Shown: positions 36,229 to 44,142 of the stretch, piece after piece
How positions within the stretch are numbered: position 1 is the first letter of the stretch
How the letters are laid out: each line of letters begins with the position of its first letter
Assembly: GCA_017880775.1 (NCBI GenBank)
Contig: JADGRQ010000002.1
Location: 1-64,000, forward strand
Length of the DNA: 64,000 bases
Direction: 5' to 3'
Source of the DNA: Burkholderiales bacterium
GTDB taxonomy: Bacteria; Pseudomonadota; Gammaproteobacteria; Burkholderiales; SG8-39
The notes under the pieces: model-generated
Seen by the model: only the letters and a program-made list of their open reading frames with translations
Told to the model about the DNA's origin: nothing
Databases searched by the model: none
Position numbers and translations under genes: made by a program

Positions 36229-36996
36229 ATGCCGCAGAACGTCGCCGCGGAGCTCGTCGACTGGATCGCATCCTGGCGACGGGAGCTGCGCTTTGGCGGC
36301 TACGCGCTGGCCGCCGCGCTGTCGCCGTCGACCTACGTTGCGGCGACGCGCACGGTCGCGGTCAAGCAGATCTATTTCACGGCGTGGCAGATCCTGCTGC
36401 CGTTTTCGCTCTTCATGGCGCTGTTCAGCCTGGTGGTGATACAGATCACGATGAACGTGGCGCGCAACTATGACCTGTCGCAGTTCGCGCTGGAGCTGGT
36501 CGTGCGCGCACTGGTGCTCGAGCTGATCCCGCTCCTGATCGCGCTGTTCGTCGCGCTGCGCTCCGGCGCAGCGATTGCCGCCGAAGTGGCGCTGATGCGG
36601 CAGTCGGGCGAACTCGAGGCGGCCGGCGAGAACCTGCTGCGCCACGAACTGGTGCCGCGGGTCGCCGCCGCGGCGATCTCGCTGGTTTCGCTGACGGTGC
36701 TCAACTGCGCGATGGCGCTGGTGCTGGCGTATTTCTCGATGTACGGTTTCTCGCCGTGGGCCTTCGACGATTACACGCGTGTCGTAGGCTACATCTTCAG
36801 CCTGCCGATCATGGCCGGTTTCATCCTCAAGTGCATCGTGTTCGGCGCGGCGGTCGCCGTCATTCCGATCGTCGCCGGGTTGGAAGCCACCGAACGCGTC
36901 AGGTCCGTGCCGGTCGCCGTGCTGAACGGGATGGTGCGGCTGTTCTTCGTGCTCGGCCTGCTCGAGGTCGTGTCGCTGGCTGCGAAATACATATGA
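36229..36996 (+). CDS. mlaE: ABC transporter permease, MlaE-like
   Basis: A 255-residue inner-membrane protein of the MlaE/YrbE family. It has about five helices, the VVRALVLELIPLLIALFVALRSGAA stretch (an amphipathic coupling region with the family's conserved Glu) and EVALMRQSGELEAA. The ATG at 36229 follows the dehydrogenase stop by 4 bp. It is coupled by ATGA to the MCE gene. Expected to work with an MlaF ATPase, which is not present here. Confidence 0.87.
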   Translation: MPQNVAAELVDWIASWRRELRFGGYALAAALSPSTYVAATRTVAVKQIYFTAWQILLPFSLFMALFSLVVIQITMNVARNYDLSQFALELVVRALVLELIPLLIALFVALRSGAAIAAEVALMRQSGELEAAGENLLRHELVPRVAAAAISLVSLTVLNCAMALVLAYFSMYGFSPWAFDDYTRVVGYIFSLPIMAGFILKCIVFGAAVAVIPIVAGLEATERVRSVPVAVLNGMVRLFFVLGLLEVVSLAAKYI

Positions 36997-37997
36997 TTTC
37001 CGACAAGGAGCCGGGTTTCACGCTGCTGCCCAAGGACCTCGAATTCAAGGTCAAGCTGCTGCTGATCCTGACGGTCGCGACCGCCATCGCATTCGTGCTC
37101 TATGTGATGTACGCGCGCGGCGTGTTCGAGCCGACGCAGCGCCTGATCCTGGTGGTCGACAACGCGGAAGGCGTCAGTGTCGGCATGGACCTCACGTTCT
37201 CGGGCTTTTCGATCGGTCGCGTGCGGCGCATCGTGCTCCGGGACGACGGCAAGGCGCGGATCGTCATCGACGTGCCGTTGGACGACGCACGCTGGCTGCG
37301 CTCGACCAGCATTTTCACGCTCGAACGCTCGCTCGTCGGCAGCTCGAAGATCCGCGTGTTCACGGCGAACCTGCAGGACCCCCCGCTCGAGGACCGCGCC
37401 GAGCGTCCCGTGCTGCGCGGCGACGCGACCGAGGAGTTGCCGCGCATGATTGCGGCGCTGAAGAACACGCTCGAAAACATCGAGCAGATGACCGCGACCG
37501 AAGGCAGCCTGCAGGCGAGCCTCGGCAACGTGCGCACGATCACGGAGCGCATGGGGGGACGCCAGGGCGTGCTCGGCGGCGTGCTCGGCAGCGAGGACAA
37601 CGCGAAGAAGGTAGTTGCGGCGATCGATCGCGCGAACAGCCTGCTCACTTCCCTGAGCGGGGTCTCGACCAAGCTCGACAGCGCGCTCGGCAAGACGGAC
37701 AGCATGCTCGGCAAGACCGAGCAGCGCGTATTCGGCGCCGGCGGCGTGATGGACGAGACACAGAAAGCGGTTGCGCAGGCCAACAGCATTCTGGGCGAGG
37801 TGCGCGAGAGCCTGAAAAAAGTGGACGCGCTGCTCGCGGATGCGCAGGTCGTCGGCACCAATGCCAAGGCGGCGACGACCGATCTGCGCGCGCTGCGCGC
37901 CGAGGTCGATGCGAGCCTGCGCAAGGTCGCGAATCTGATCGACGAGATCAACCGCAACTGGCCGTTCGAGCGCGAGACCGGGATCAAGCTGCCGTGA
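36993..37997 (+). CDS. MCE-domain (MlaD-like) phospholipid transport protein
   Basis: A 334-residue protein: a single membrane anchor (about residues 20-42), one MCE domain (about 48-125: LILVVDNAEGVSVGMDLTFSG and GSSKIRVFTA), then a long helical, coiled-coil-prone tail to the C-terminus. The tail includes a repeated GKTDSMLGKTEQ element near 230. MCE proteins form hexameric rings carrying lipids between membranes. It overlaps mlaE and the following lipoprotein gene by 4 bp each. Confidence 0.88.
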   Translation: MISDKEPGFTLLPKDLEFKVKLLLILTVATAIAFVLYVMYARGVFEPTQRLILVVDNAEGVSVGMDLTFSGFSIGRVRRIVLRDDGKARIVIDVPLDDARWLRSTSIFTLERSLVGSSKIRVFTANLQDPPLEDRAERPVLRGDATEELPRMIAALKNTLENIEQMTATEGSLQASLGNVRTITERMGGRQGVLGGVLGSEDNAKKVVAAIDRANSLLTSLSGVSTKLDSALGKTDSMLGKTEQRVFGAGGVMDETQKAVAQANSILGEVRESLKKVDALLADAQVVGTNAKAATTDLRALRAEVDASLRKVANLIDEINRNWPFERETGIKLP

Positions 37998-38581
37998 GAG
38001 TTGGCGGCCTCTTGCTGTTGGTGTCGCTCGCGGGTTGCGCCGGCGGTCCGCCGCCGCCGGATTGGCAGCTGAACTCGGCCGGCGCGATGCAGCGCTTCCG
38101 GCAGCATTACCTGAACGGCGATACGAGGCTCGCCGACGATGAATTCGCGCTGGCGAAGGCGGAACTCGCGCGCACCGGGCGCGGCGACCTGCTCGCGCGG
38201 GCGGAACTGGTGCAATGCGCGGTGCGCGTCGCGAGCCTGGATTTCGGCGAGTGCTCCGGGTTCGAGGTGTTGCGCGCTGAAGCCGGTGTTGAGGAACTGG
38301 CTTACGCGGATTTCCTTGCCGGGCGCAAGGAGCGGCGCGGTGCTACGAGCGCCGAGGATCCTGTTTCCCGGCTGGTCGCGACAGGCGTGAAGATGCGGCA
38401 GGGGCAGGTTACCCCGAACGAAATCGCGGCCGCGGTGGAGATTTCGTCAGCGCAGGGCTGGCGCCGGCCGCTGCTCGCCTGGTTAGGCGTGCAGGCGAAG
38501 CTAGCCGAAGCCGCGGGCGACGCCGAAGCGCTGCGCGCGATCCGGCGGCGCATCGAACTCAGCACCACGCCTGAGAAGTAA
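37994..38581 (+). CDS. Putative lipoprotein linked to the MCE cluster
   Basis: A 195-residue protein from a GTG that overlaps the MCE stop (GTGA). A short signal peptide ends in a lipobox (VSLAGC), with the lipidated Cys at about residue 15. The rest is Ala/Arg/Glu-rich and helical. No family recognised. By position it resembles the outer-membrane lipoprotein partners of MCE systems, but it lacks the usual ABC-type auxiliary-domain look, so this is only contextual. Confidence 0.75.
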   Translation: MRVGGLLLLVSLAGCAGGPPPPDWQLNSAGAMQRFRQHYLNGDTRLADDEFALAKAELARTGRGDLLARAELVQCAVRVASLDFGECSGFEVLRAEAGVEELAYADFLAGRKERRGATSAEDPVSRLVATGVKMRQGQVTPNEIAAAVEISSAQGWRRPLLAWLGVQAKLAEAAGDAEALRAIRRRIELSTTPEK

Positions 38582-38621
38582 ACTACGTGCACTAGAAACT
38601 CCCGCAACAGGATCCCAGCGC

Positions 38622-39926
38622 ATGGTCAGCAAGAAAAAGCCCGAACCGAAACAGATCCGCCCGCACGACATCGACCCGCACCATGACTGGTCCCGCCCCG
38701 TCCCGGCGCCGGGCCACACCCAGGTCGATTTCGAGGAGCGGGTGAATTTCCGCCGCCTGCACGATTATCGCATCGCGCGCGTGCGCGACGCCCTCTCCCG
38801 CTCGGGGCTCGGTGCGCTGCTCTCGTTCGACCAGCACAACATCCGCTACACCACCAGCACCGTGATCGGCGAGTGGGCGCGCGACAAGCTCACGCGTTAT
38901 TCCCTTCTCACCGGGAACGGCGACCCGTACATCTGGGACTTCGGCTCGGCGGCGCGGCACCACAAGCTGCATGCGCCCTGGCTGCATCACGACCATTGCC
39001 GCGCGGGCCTGCTCGGCATGCGCGGCGCGGTGGGCTCGGACATCACGCTGTTCCGCGACGCCGCGAAGGAGATCAAAGCGATTCTGGTGGCCGAGGGCGT
39101 GGCCGACATGCCGCTGGGGCTCGACGTGGTGGAACCGCCGATGCTGTTCGAGCTGCAGCGCCTCGGCATCGAGGTGCGCGACGGCCAGCAGGTGATGCTG
39201 GAGGCGCGCGAGATCAAGAACATCGACGAGTTGACGCTGCTCAACATGGCCGCCGCCATGGTGGACGGCGTCTACCAGGACATTGCCGAGGCGCTGAAGC
39301 CCGGCGTGAAGGAATCCGAAATCGTCGCGCTTGCCACCGGGCGCCTGTACGAGATGGGCTCGGACTGCGTCGAGGCGATCAACTCGATCTCCGGCGAGCG
39401 CTGCTCGCCGCACCCGCACAATTTCACCGACCGCCTGATCCGCCCGGGCGACCAGGCGTTTTTCGACGTGATCCAGTCGTTCATGGGCTACCGCACCTGC
39501 TACTACCGCACGTTCAACGTCGGGCGGGCCACCAGCTCGCAGCGCACTGCGTACGCAAAGGCGCGCGAGTGGATGGACAAGACGATCGCGCTCTTGAAGC
39601 CCGGCGTGTCGAGCGACACCGTGGCGCGCGCGCTGCCGAAAGCCGAACAGGCCGGGTTCGCGAGCGAGATGGACGCCTTCGGCCTGAACTTCTGCCACGG
39701 GCTCGGCCTCGGCCTGCACGAGCGGCCGCTGATATCGCGCCTGACGTCGTTTCGTGAGCCGATCGAGCTCAAAGCCGGCATGGTGTTCGCGGTCGAGACC
39801 TACTGCCCGGCGAGCGACGGGATCTCAGCGGCGCGCATCGAGGAGGAGGTGATCCTCACCGACAAGGGCGCGCAGATCATTTCGCTGTATCCCGCTGAGG
39901 AGCTTCCGATTGCCAACCCCTACTGA
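38622..39926 (+). CDS. M24-family (creatinase/aminopeptidase-fold) protein with altered metal site
   Basis: A 434-residue protein with an N-terminal creatinase-like domain and a C-terminal pita-bread fold. Aligning to the family's five metal ligands gives D282 (FFDVIQS), H359 (CHGLGLGLHE), E392 (FAVETY) and E407 (RIEEEV). The second Asp is replaced by C293 (RTCYYRTF). It may be a peptidase/hydrolase with a changed metal site, or a non-peptidase member such as the DMSP-lyase (DddP) or ectoine-hydrolase branches. Coupled to a 3-hydroxyisobutyrate-type dehydrogenase and a Bug receptor. Confidence 0.85.
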   Translation: MVSKKKPEPKQIRPHDIDPHHDWSRPVPAPGHTQVDFEERVNFRRLHDYRIARVRDALSRSGLGALLSFDQHNIRYTTSTVIGEWARDKLTRYSLLTGNGDPYIWDFGSAARHHKLHAPWLHHDHCRAGLLGMRGAVGSDITLFRDAAKEIKAILVAEGVADMPLGLDVVEPPMLFELQRLGIEVRDGQQVMLEAREIKNIDELTLLNMAAAMVDGVYQDIAEALKPGVKESEIVALATGRLYEMGSDCVEAINSISGERCSPHPHNFTDRLIRPGDQAFFDVIQSFMGYRTCYYRTFNVGRATSSQRTAYAKAREWMDKTIALLKPGVSSDTVARALPKAEQAGFASEMDAFGLNFCHGLGLGLHERPLISRLTSFREPIELKAGMVFAVETYCPASDGISAARIEEEVILTDKGAQIISLYPAEELPIANPY

Positions 39927-40833
39927 AGCGAAACTCGGCTGGATCGGCGCCGGCCGCATGGGCTACGAAATGGCCGCGCGCCTTGCGAAAGGCGGTGCGA
40001 ACGTGCTGGCGTGGAACCGCACGCGCGCCAAGGCCGAGCCGCTGGCGCAATACGGCGCGAAGATCGCGCAGCGCGTGGGCGAACTCGCGGCCTGCGACAT
40101 CGTGTTCTGCATGGTCTCGACCTGGGGCGATGTCAGGCAGGTCATCGCGGCGATGCTCGATGGCGCGAAGCGGGTGCCGCGCATGGTGATCGAGTGTTCC
40201 TCCATTTCGCTGGAAGGCTCGGCCGAGCTGAGGGAGATGCTCGCCGCGCGCGGCATCGACTACCTAGCGGCGCCGGTGAGCGGCAACGCGAAGGTGATCA
40301 AGGCGGGGCGGCTGTCGTTCGTCTGTTCCGGCCCCAGGCGCGCGTTCGACCAGGCGCTGCCTTTTCTCAAGATGATCGCGCCGGCGGCGAGCTACGTCGG
40401 CGAAGGTGAGCTCGCGCGCATCGTCAAGATCTGCCACAACGTGTTTCTCGGCGTGGTCACCCAATCGCTCGCCGAGATCACGGTGCTGGCGCAGAAGGCG
40501 GGCGTGCCGCGCCACGCGTTTCTCGAATTCATGAACCAGAGCGTGATGGGCTCGACCTTTACGCGCTACAAGACGCCTGCGTTCGTCAATCTGGACTTCA
40601 AAGTGACGTTCACGCCGTACCTGCTGCGCAAGGACATGGACCTGGGGCTCGAAGCGGGCCGGCGTTTCGAAGTGCCGATGCCGCTTGCCGCCGCAACGCG
40701 CGACCTGATCCAGGCGATGATGGGGCGCGGCATGATGGAGCAGGATTTCGCTACGCTGCTGGTGCAGCAGGCGGAAGCGTCGGGGGTGCAGCTCGCGCCC
40801 GAGAACGTGCCCGTCGGCGACGGACTTTTGTGA
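39910..40833 (+). CDS. 3-hydroxyisobutyrate dehydrogenase-family NAD(P) oxidoreductase
   Basis: A 307-residue beta-hydroxyacid dehydrogenase. GWIGAGRMG at residues 10-18 binds the cofactor; the substrate-binding APVSGNAKVIKAG is near 121; the catalytic Lys is near residue 173 (KICHNVF). The TTG start overlaps the M24-like gene by 17 bp, so translation is probably coupled. With the following Bug gene it makes a small operon for a hydroxy-acid of unknown identity. Confidence 0.9.
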   Translation: MPTPTEAKLGWIGAGRMGYEMAARLAKGGANVLAWNRTRAKAEPLAQYGAKIAQRVGELAACDIVFCMVSTWGDVRQVIAAMLDGAKRVPRMVIECSSISLEGSAELREMLAARGIDYLAAPVSGNAKVIKAGRLSFVCSGPRRAFDQALPFLKMIAPAASYVGEGELARIVKICHNVFLGVVTQSLAEITVLAQKAGVPRHAFLEFMNQSVMGSTFTRYKTPAFVNLDFKVTFTPYLLRKDMDLGLEAGRRFEVPMPLAAATRDLIQAMMGRGMMEQDFATLLVQQAEASGVQLAPENVPVGDGLL

Positions 40834-40846
40834 CAGGGAGGACGCA

Positions 40847-41809
40847 ATGAAGAGAATGTTCGGCACCCTCGTGGCGATGCTGGCCGCCTGCGCGTTTCAG
40901 GCACTTGCGCAGGGTTACCCAAACAAGCCGGTGCACGTGATCATCTCGTTTACCCCCGGCAGTTCCACCGACATCGTAGGGCGCATCGTTATGCAAAAGG
41001 TCGCCGAGTACTGGGGGCAGCCGGTGGTGCCCGAGAACCGTGCCGGCGCGGGCGGCTCGATCGGCTCGGCGGCGGTGGCAAGGGCTGCGCCGGACGGATA
41101 CACGCTGCTCATCAATTCGTCCGCGCACTCGGTCAACCCTGCGATTTACGCCAAGCTGCCTTACGACACGCTGAAGGATTTCATCGACGTGGTGCCGCTG
41201 GCAGTGCAGCCCAACGTCCTGGTGGTTTCCGGGAGCTCGCCGTATGCAACCTTGATGGATGTCGTCAATGCGGCGCGAGCAAAGCCGGGTGTGCTCAACT
41301 TCGGCCACGCCGGCATCGGCAGCGGCACGCATCTGAACACCGAGCGCTTCATTGCGGCGTCTGGAATCAAGGTGACGGAGATTCCGTTCAAGGGCACACC
41401 GGAAGTCATCACCAACATCTTCGGCGGGTCAATCGATTGCTACTGGGCGCCGATTTCGGCGGCCATGTCGAATATCAAGAGCGGAAGGCTGCGTCCGCTC
41501 GCGGTCAGCACTCCGAAGCGCAACAGCCAGCTGCCCGAAGTCCCGACCACGGGGGAAGCGGGCGTGAGCGGCGCCGATGCGCCGCTGTGGTTCGGATTGT
41601 GGGCGCCCGCAGGCACTCCGGCGGACATCGTCGCGAAGATTTCCGTCGATGTGAGAAGGGCGCTGGCGGACCCGGGCGTGCGCGAAAAACTCGCGAACCT
41701 CGGCAACGACACGATGGACATGCCGCCGGAGGAATTCGCGCGCTTCGTGCGCTCGGAGATGGAAGCCTACGGACGGATCATCACGGCTGCGGGCATCAAG
41801 CCGCAGTAA
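40847..41809 (+). CDS. Tripartite tricarboxylate transporter receptor (Bug family) protein 4
   Basis: A 320-residue periplasmic receptor. GGGAGGA precedes the ATG; signal peptide MKRMFGTLVAMLAACAFQALAQ. Bug landmarks are YPNKPVHVIISFTPGSSTDIVG, VPENRAGAGGSIGSAAV, DGYTLLINS and EIPFKGTPEVITNIFGG. It follows the dehydrogenase by 13 bp. No TctA/TctB genes are present. Confidence 0.92.
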   Translation: MKRMFGTLVAMLAACAFQALAQGYPNKPVHVIISFTPGSSTDIVGRIVMQKVAEYWGQPVVPENRAGAGGSIGSAAVARAAPDGYTLLINSSAHSVNPAIYAKLPYDTLKDFIDVVPLAVQPNVLVVSGSSPYATLMDVVNAARAKPGVLNFGHAGIGSGTHLNTERFIAASGIKVTEIPFKGTPEVITNIFGGSIDCYWAPISAAMSNIKSGRLRPLAVSTPKRNSQLPEVPTTGEAGVSGADAPLWFGLWAPAGTPADIVAKISVDVRRALADPGVREKLANLGNDTMDMPPEEFARFVRSEMEAYGRIITAAGIKPQ

Positions 41810-41818
41810 ACCACGGCA

Positions 41819-42652
41819 ATGAAGATCCTTGCAGACCGGCTGGACCATATCGTTCTCACGGTGAGCGACATCGAGGCGACCACGCGATTCTACGAGCGCG
41901 CGCTGGGTTTCGCGCGGGAGTCTTTTCGCGGGCCCGAGGGGCAGCCGCGCCATGCGCTGCGCTTCGGCGATCTGAAGATCAATCTCCAGGACCGTTCGAC
42001 CGAGACGCCGACCAAGGCGAAGACGCCGACGTTCGGCGCGGGGGATTTCTGTCTGCTTGCGGACGTTGCGCTGGATGAAGTGATCGCCCATCTGCGCGCC
42101 GAGAACATCGCCATCGATACCGGACCCGTCGCGCGGCGCGGCGCGCTCGGGCCGATACGGTCGATTTACCTGCGCGATCCAGACGGCAACCTGGTCGAGG
42201 TTGCGGAGTACCTGAGCACTAAAGTTCGGAGGCCAAACGTGTCCGTCCCGATTGAAGTACGTTACAAGCAGATGTTTACCCAACTCCGATTCGCATCCGC
42301 GTTGAGTTTCAAGATATTCGCGGGATGGGGAGCGGTGTATGCCGCGCTGGCAGCGCTTTTTGCGTGGATGCAGTCCTCGACCATGATGAGCTCATTCACC
42401 TGGGTGGTGCCGTTGCTCGGTCTTGGCGCGACGATCCTGTTCTGGCTCGGTGACGTTCGCAACCGGCCGGGCATCAGCGCGGCCAAGAGCGCAGGTGCCG
42501 CAATCGAGGCGGACGCCGCCAGTGAGATTCCGGAGGCACAACGCTATTTCTCCCGCCTGAACCAGGGCGTCCGGCATGGCGTGACGATCAATGCGTTCGC
42601 GATGGTCATGCTGGTGCTGTTCGGGGTTGCCATCGTCCGCCTGATTTCGTAG
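41819..42652 (+). CDS. VOC-domain protein fused to a C-terminal membrane domain
   Basis: A 277-residue protein. Residues 1-133 are a VOC domain (DHIVLTVSDIEATTRFYERALGF; DPDGNLVEVAEYL near the end). Residues about 150-277 carry two hydrophobic helices (155-175 and 190-205), a polar stretch and a third helix at the C-terminus. No stop separates the two parts. Codon 141 is a GTG preceded by CGGAGG with 6-nt spacing (42228-42241), so the membrane part could also be made separately. VOC proteins are normally soluble and single-domain, so the fusion is unusual. Confidence 0.75.
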   Translation: MKILADRLDHIVLTVSDIEATTRFYERALGFARESFRGPEGQPRHALRFGDLKINLQDRSTETPTKAKTPTFGAGDFCLLADVALDEVIAHLRAENIAIDTGPVARRGALGPIRSIYLRDPDGNLVEVAEYLSTKVRRPNVSVPIEVRYKQMFTQLRFASALSFKIFAGWGAVYAALAALFAWMQSSTMMSSFTWVVPLLGLGATILFWLGDVRNRPGISAAKSAGAAIEADAASEIPEAQRYFSRLNQGVRHGVTINAFAMVMLVLFGVAIVRLIS

Positions 42653-42667
42653 TGCGAGAACCAATCC

Positions 42668-43339
42668 ATGGTCATCGTCCACCACCTCAACAACTCCCGC
42701 TCGCAGCGCGTGCTGTGGCTGCTCGAGGAACTGGGCGTCGAATACGACATCAAGCGCTACCAGCGCGATGCGGTAACCATGCTGGCGCCGGCGACGCTGC
42801 GCGCGGTGCACCCGCTCGGCAAGTCGCCGGTCATCACCGATGGCGAACTGACGATCGCCGAGTCCGGCGCGATCGTCGAGTATCTGGTGGATCGCTACGG
42901 CGCCGGCCGGCTGGTTCCTGCGTCCGGAACACCCGAGCGGCTGCGCTACACCTACTGGCTGCATTACGCCGAAGGCTCGGCGATGCCGCCGCTGCTGATG
43001 AAGCTGATCTTCGACCGCATCGAAAAGGGGCCGATGCCGTTCTTCGTGCGCCCGGTCGCGCGCGCGATCGCGGGCAAGGCGAAGAGTTCGTTCATCGAGC
43101 CGAATATTGCGCGCCATCTCGATTTCATGGAAGCCGAGCTCGGCAAGGGCGAATGGTTCGCGGGCAGGGAGTTCAGCGCAGCGGACATCCAGATGAGTTT
43201 TCCGCTCGAAGCGGCCGTGGCGCGCGGCGGGCTCGATGCAAGCCGGCCGAAGCTGATGGCGTTTCTCGAGCGCATCCATGCGCGGCCGGCCTACAAGCGC
43301 GCGGTGGAGCGGGGTGGGGAATATAAGCTGCTGCGCTGA
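42668..43339 (+). CDS. Glutathione S-transferase family protein
   Basis: A 223-residue protein: N-terminal thioredoxin-fold (VHHLNNSRSQRVLWLLEELG, cis-Pro segment GKSPVIT, then IAESGAIVEYL) and C-terminal helical domain (FSAADIQMSFPLEA, the N-capping motif). Ser11 or Ser13 in the N-terminal loop may activate glutathione. It stands alone between the VOC-fusion gene and the dcw cluster and is followed by a terminator. Confidence 0.92.
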   Translation: MVIVHHLNNSRSQRVLWLLEELGVEYDIKRYQRDAVTMLAPATLRAVHPLGKSPVITDGELTIAESGAIVEYLVDRYGAGRLVPASGTPERLRYTYWLHYAEGSAMPPLLMKLIFDRIEKGPMPFFVRPVARAIAGKAKSSFIEPNIARHLDFMEAELGKGEWFAGREFSAADIQMSFPLEAAVARGGLDASRPKLMAFLERIHARPAYKRAVERGGEYKLLR

Positions 43340-43390
43340 GCGGGTTCTCTCGTTCCCGCTTCCGCGGGGCGATCAGCGTTTATCCAGATC

Positions 43391-43425
43391 GACGGCGCTT
43401 CAGCGCCGTCTCATCGCCTTTTTTC
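43391..43425 (+). terminator. Rho-independent terminator after the GST gene
   Basis: GACGGCGC/GCGCCGTC 8-bp stem (9 bp if the T-A pair is counted) with a TTCA loop, followed 8 nt later by TTTTTT. It separates the GST gene from the dcw cluster. Confidence 0.7.
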
Positions 43426-43565
43426 AGCGCTGGTCCAAATGCAGCGCGCGTTAACCTACTTTCCAAGAAACAAGATTGAGTATAGTTTATAACATATTGT
43501 TTTGAAACATTATTTTGCTACACAGATTCAGGCCTTCAGAATCTCGGCTAAGTCTTTGTCGTATC

Positions 43566-43579
43566 TAGGAAATTTCCTA
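43566..43579. promoter_or_regulatory. 14-bp perfect palindrome upstream of mraZ
   Basis: TAGGAAATTTCCTA reads identically on both strands and lies about 105 bp before the mraZ start, just upstream of the likely promoter. It is a candidate operator; no regulator is identified. Confidence 0.4.
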
Positions 43580-43616
43580 ATTGATGGCTTGACCTCCGAC
43601 CTTGCCTTACATTAAA

Positions 43617-43645
43617 GTGGGGAAACATAGAAAAAAGTGGCGAAT
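43617..43645 (+). promoter_or_regulatory. Possible MraZ-binding repeats
   Basis: GTGGGG at 43617-43622 and GTGGCG at 43637-43642 are 20 bp apart. MraZ is known to bind GTGGG-type direct repeats with 10-bp periodicity in its own promoter; here the middle repeat would be degenerate. Autoregulation of the cluster by MraZ is the expected reading. Confidence 0.5.
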
Positions 43646-43683
43646 TCGGGGTTTGCGCAACGGATTTGCCGGAGACAGCGCAA

Positions 43684-44133
43684 ATGGGTGGAACGTTTCA
43701 CGGCGCAACGGTCATTACACTCGACGCCAAGGGCCGTCTCGCGGTGCCTACGCGTCATCGCGATGCATTGGCGTCGGACGGCGGCGAACTGGTGTTGACC
43801 GCGCATCCCGATGGCTGCGTGCTGCTCTACCCGCGCCGCGCCTGGGACCCGGTGCGTGCGCAAGTCGAAAAATTTCCGAGTTTCAATCCGCAGACCAGCG
43901 CGTGGAAGCGCCTGCTGCTCGGCTTCGAAGAACACCTCGCGCCCGATAGCTCGGGCCGCATCCTGGTTTCACCGGCGCTGCGCAGGCATGCCAGTCTCGA
44001 GCGCGACGTGATGATGCTCGGGCAGGGCCAGTACTTCGAGCTTTGGGACGACGCGCTGCGCAGCGCGAAGCTCGAGAAGGACCTGGCCTCGGGCAGCGGC
44101 GTGCCACCAGGCATGGAGAATTTCTCGCTGTGA
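43684..44133 (+). CDS. mraZ: Transcriptional regulator MraZ
   Basis: A 149-residue protein, the usual length, with two AbrB-like MraZ repeats (TLDAKGRLAVPTRHRDAL near residue 11; SSGRILVSPALRRHA near 87). The start at 43684 (MGGTFHGAT) fits the family; GGAG lies 9 nt upstream. It is first in the dcw cluster and expected to repress or tune it by binding repeats in the promoter. Confidence 0.93.
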   Translation: MGGTFHGATVITLDAKGRLAVPTRHRDALASDGGELVLTAHPDGCVLLYPRRAWDPVRAQVEKFPSFNPQTSAWKRLLLGFEEHLAPDSSGRILVSPALRRHASLERDVMMLGQGQYFELWDDALRSAKLEKDLASGSGVPPGMENFSL

Positions 44134-44142
44134 GCGAGGCCC

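Larger units (their letters stand above)
43340..43683. other. Intergenic region before the dcw cluster
   Basis: 344 bp. The first 90 bp hold a rho-independent-type terminator for the GST gene. Positions about 43455-43560 are strongly A+T-rich (TATAGTTTATAACATATTG), unlike the surrounding DNA. Then come a 14-bp perfect palindrome, a TTGACC hexamer at 43590-43595 with TTAAAG 17 bp later, and GTGG repeats before mraZ. No gene is seen. Confidence 0.6.
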
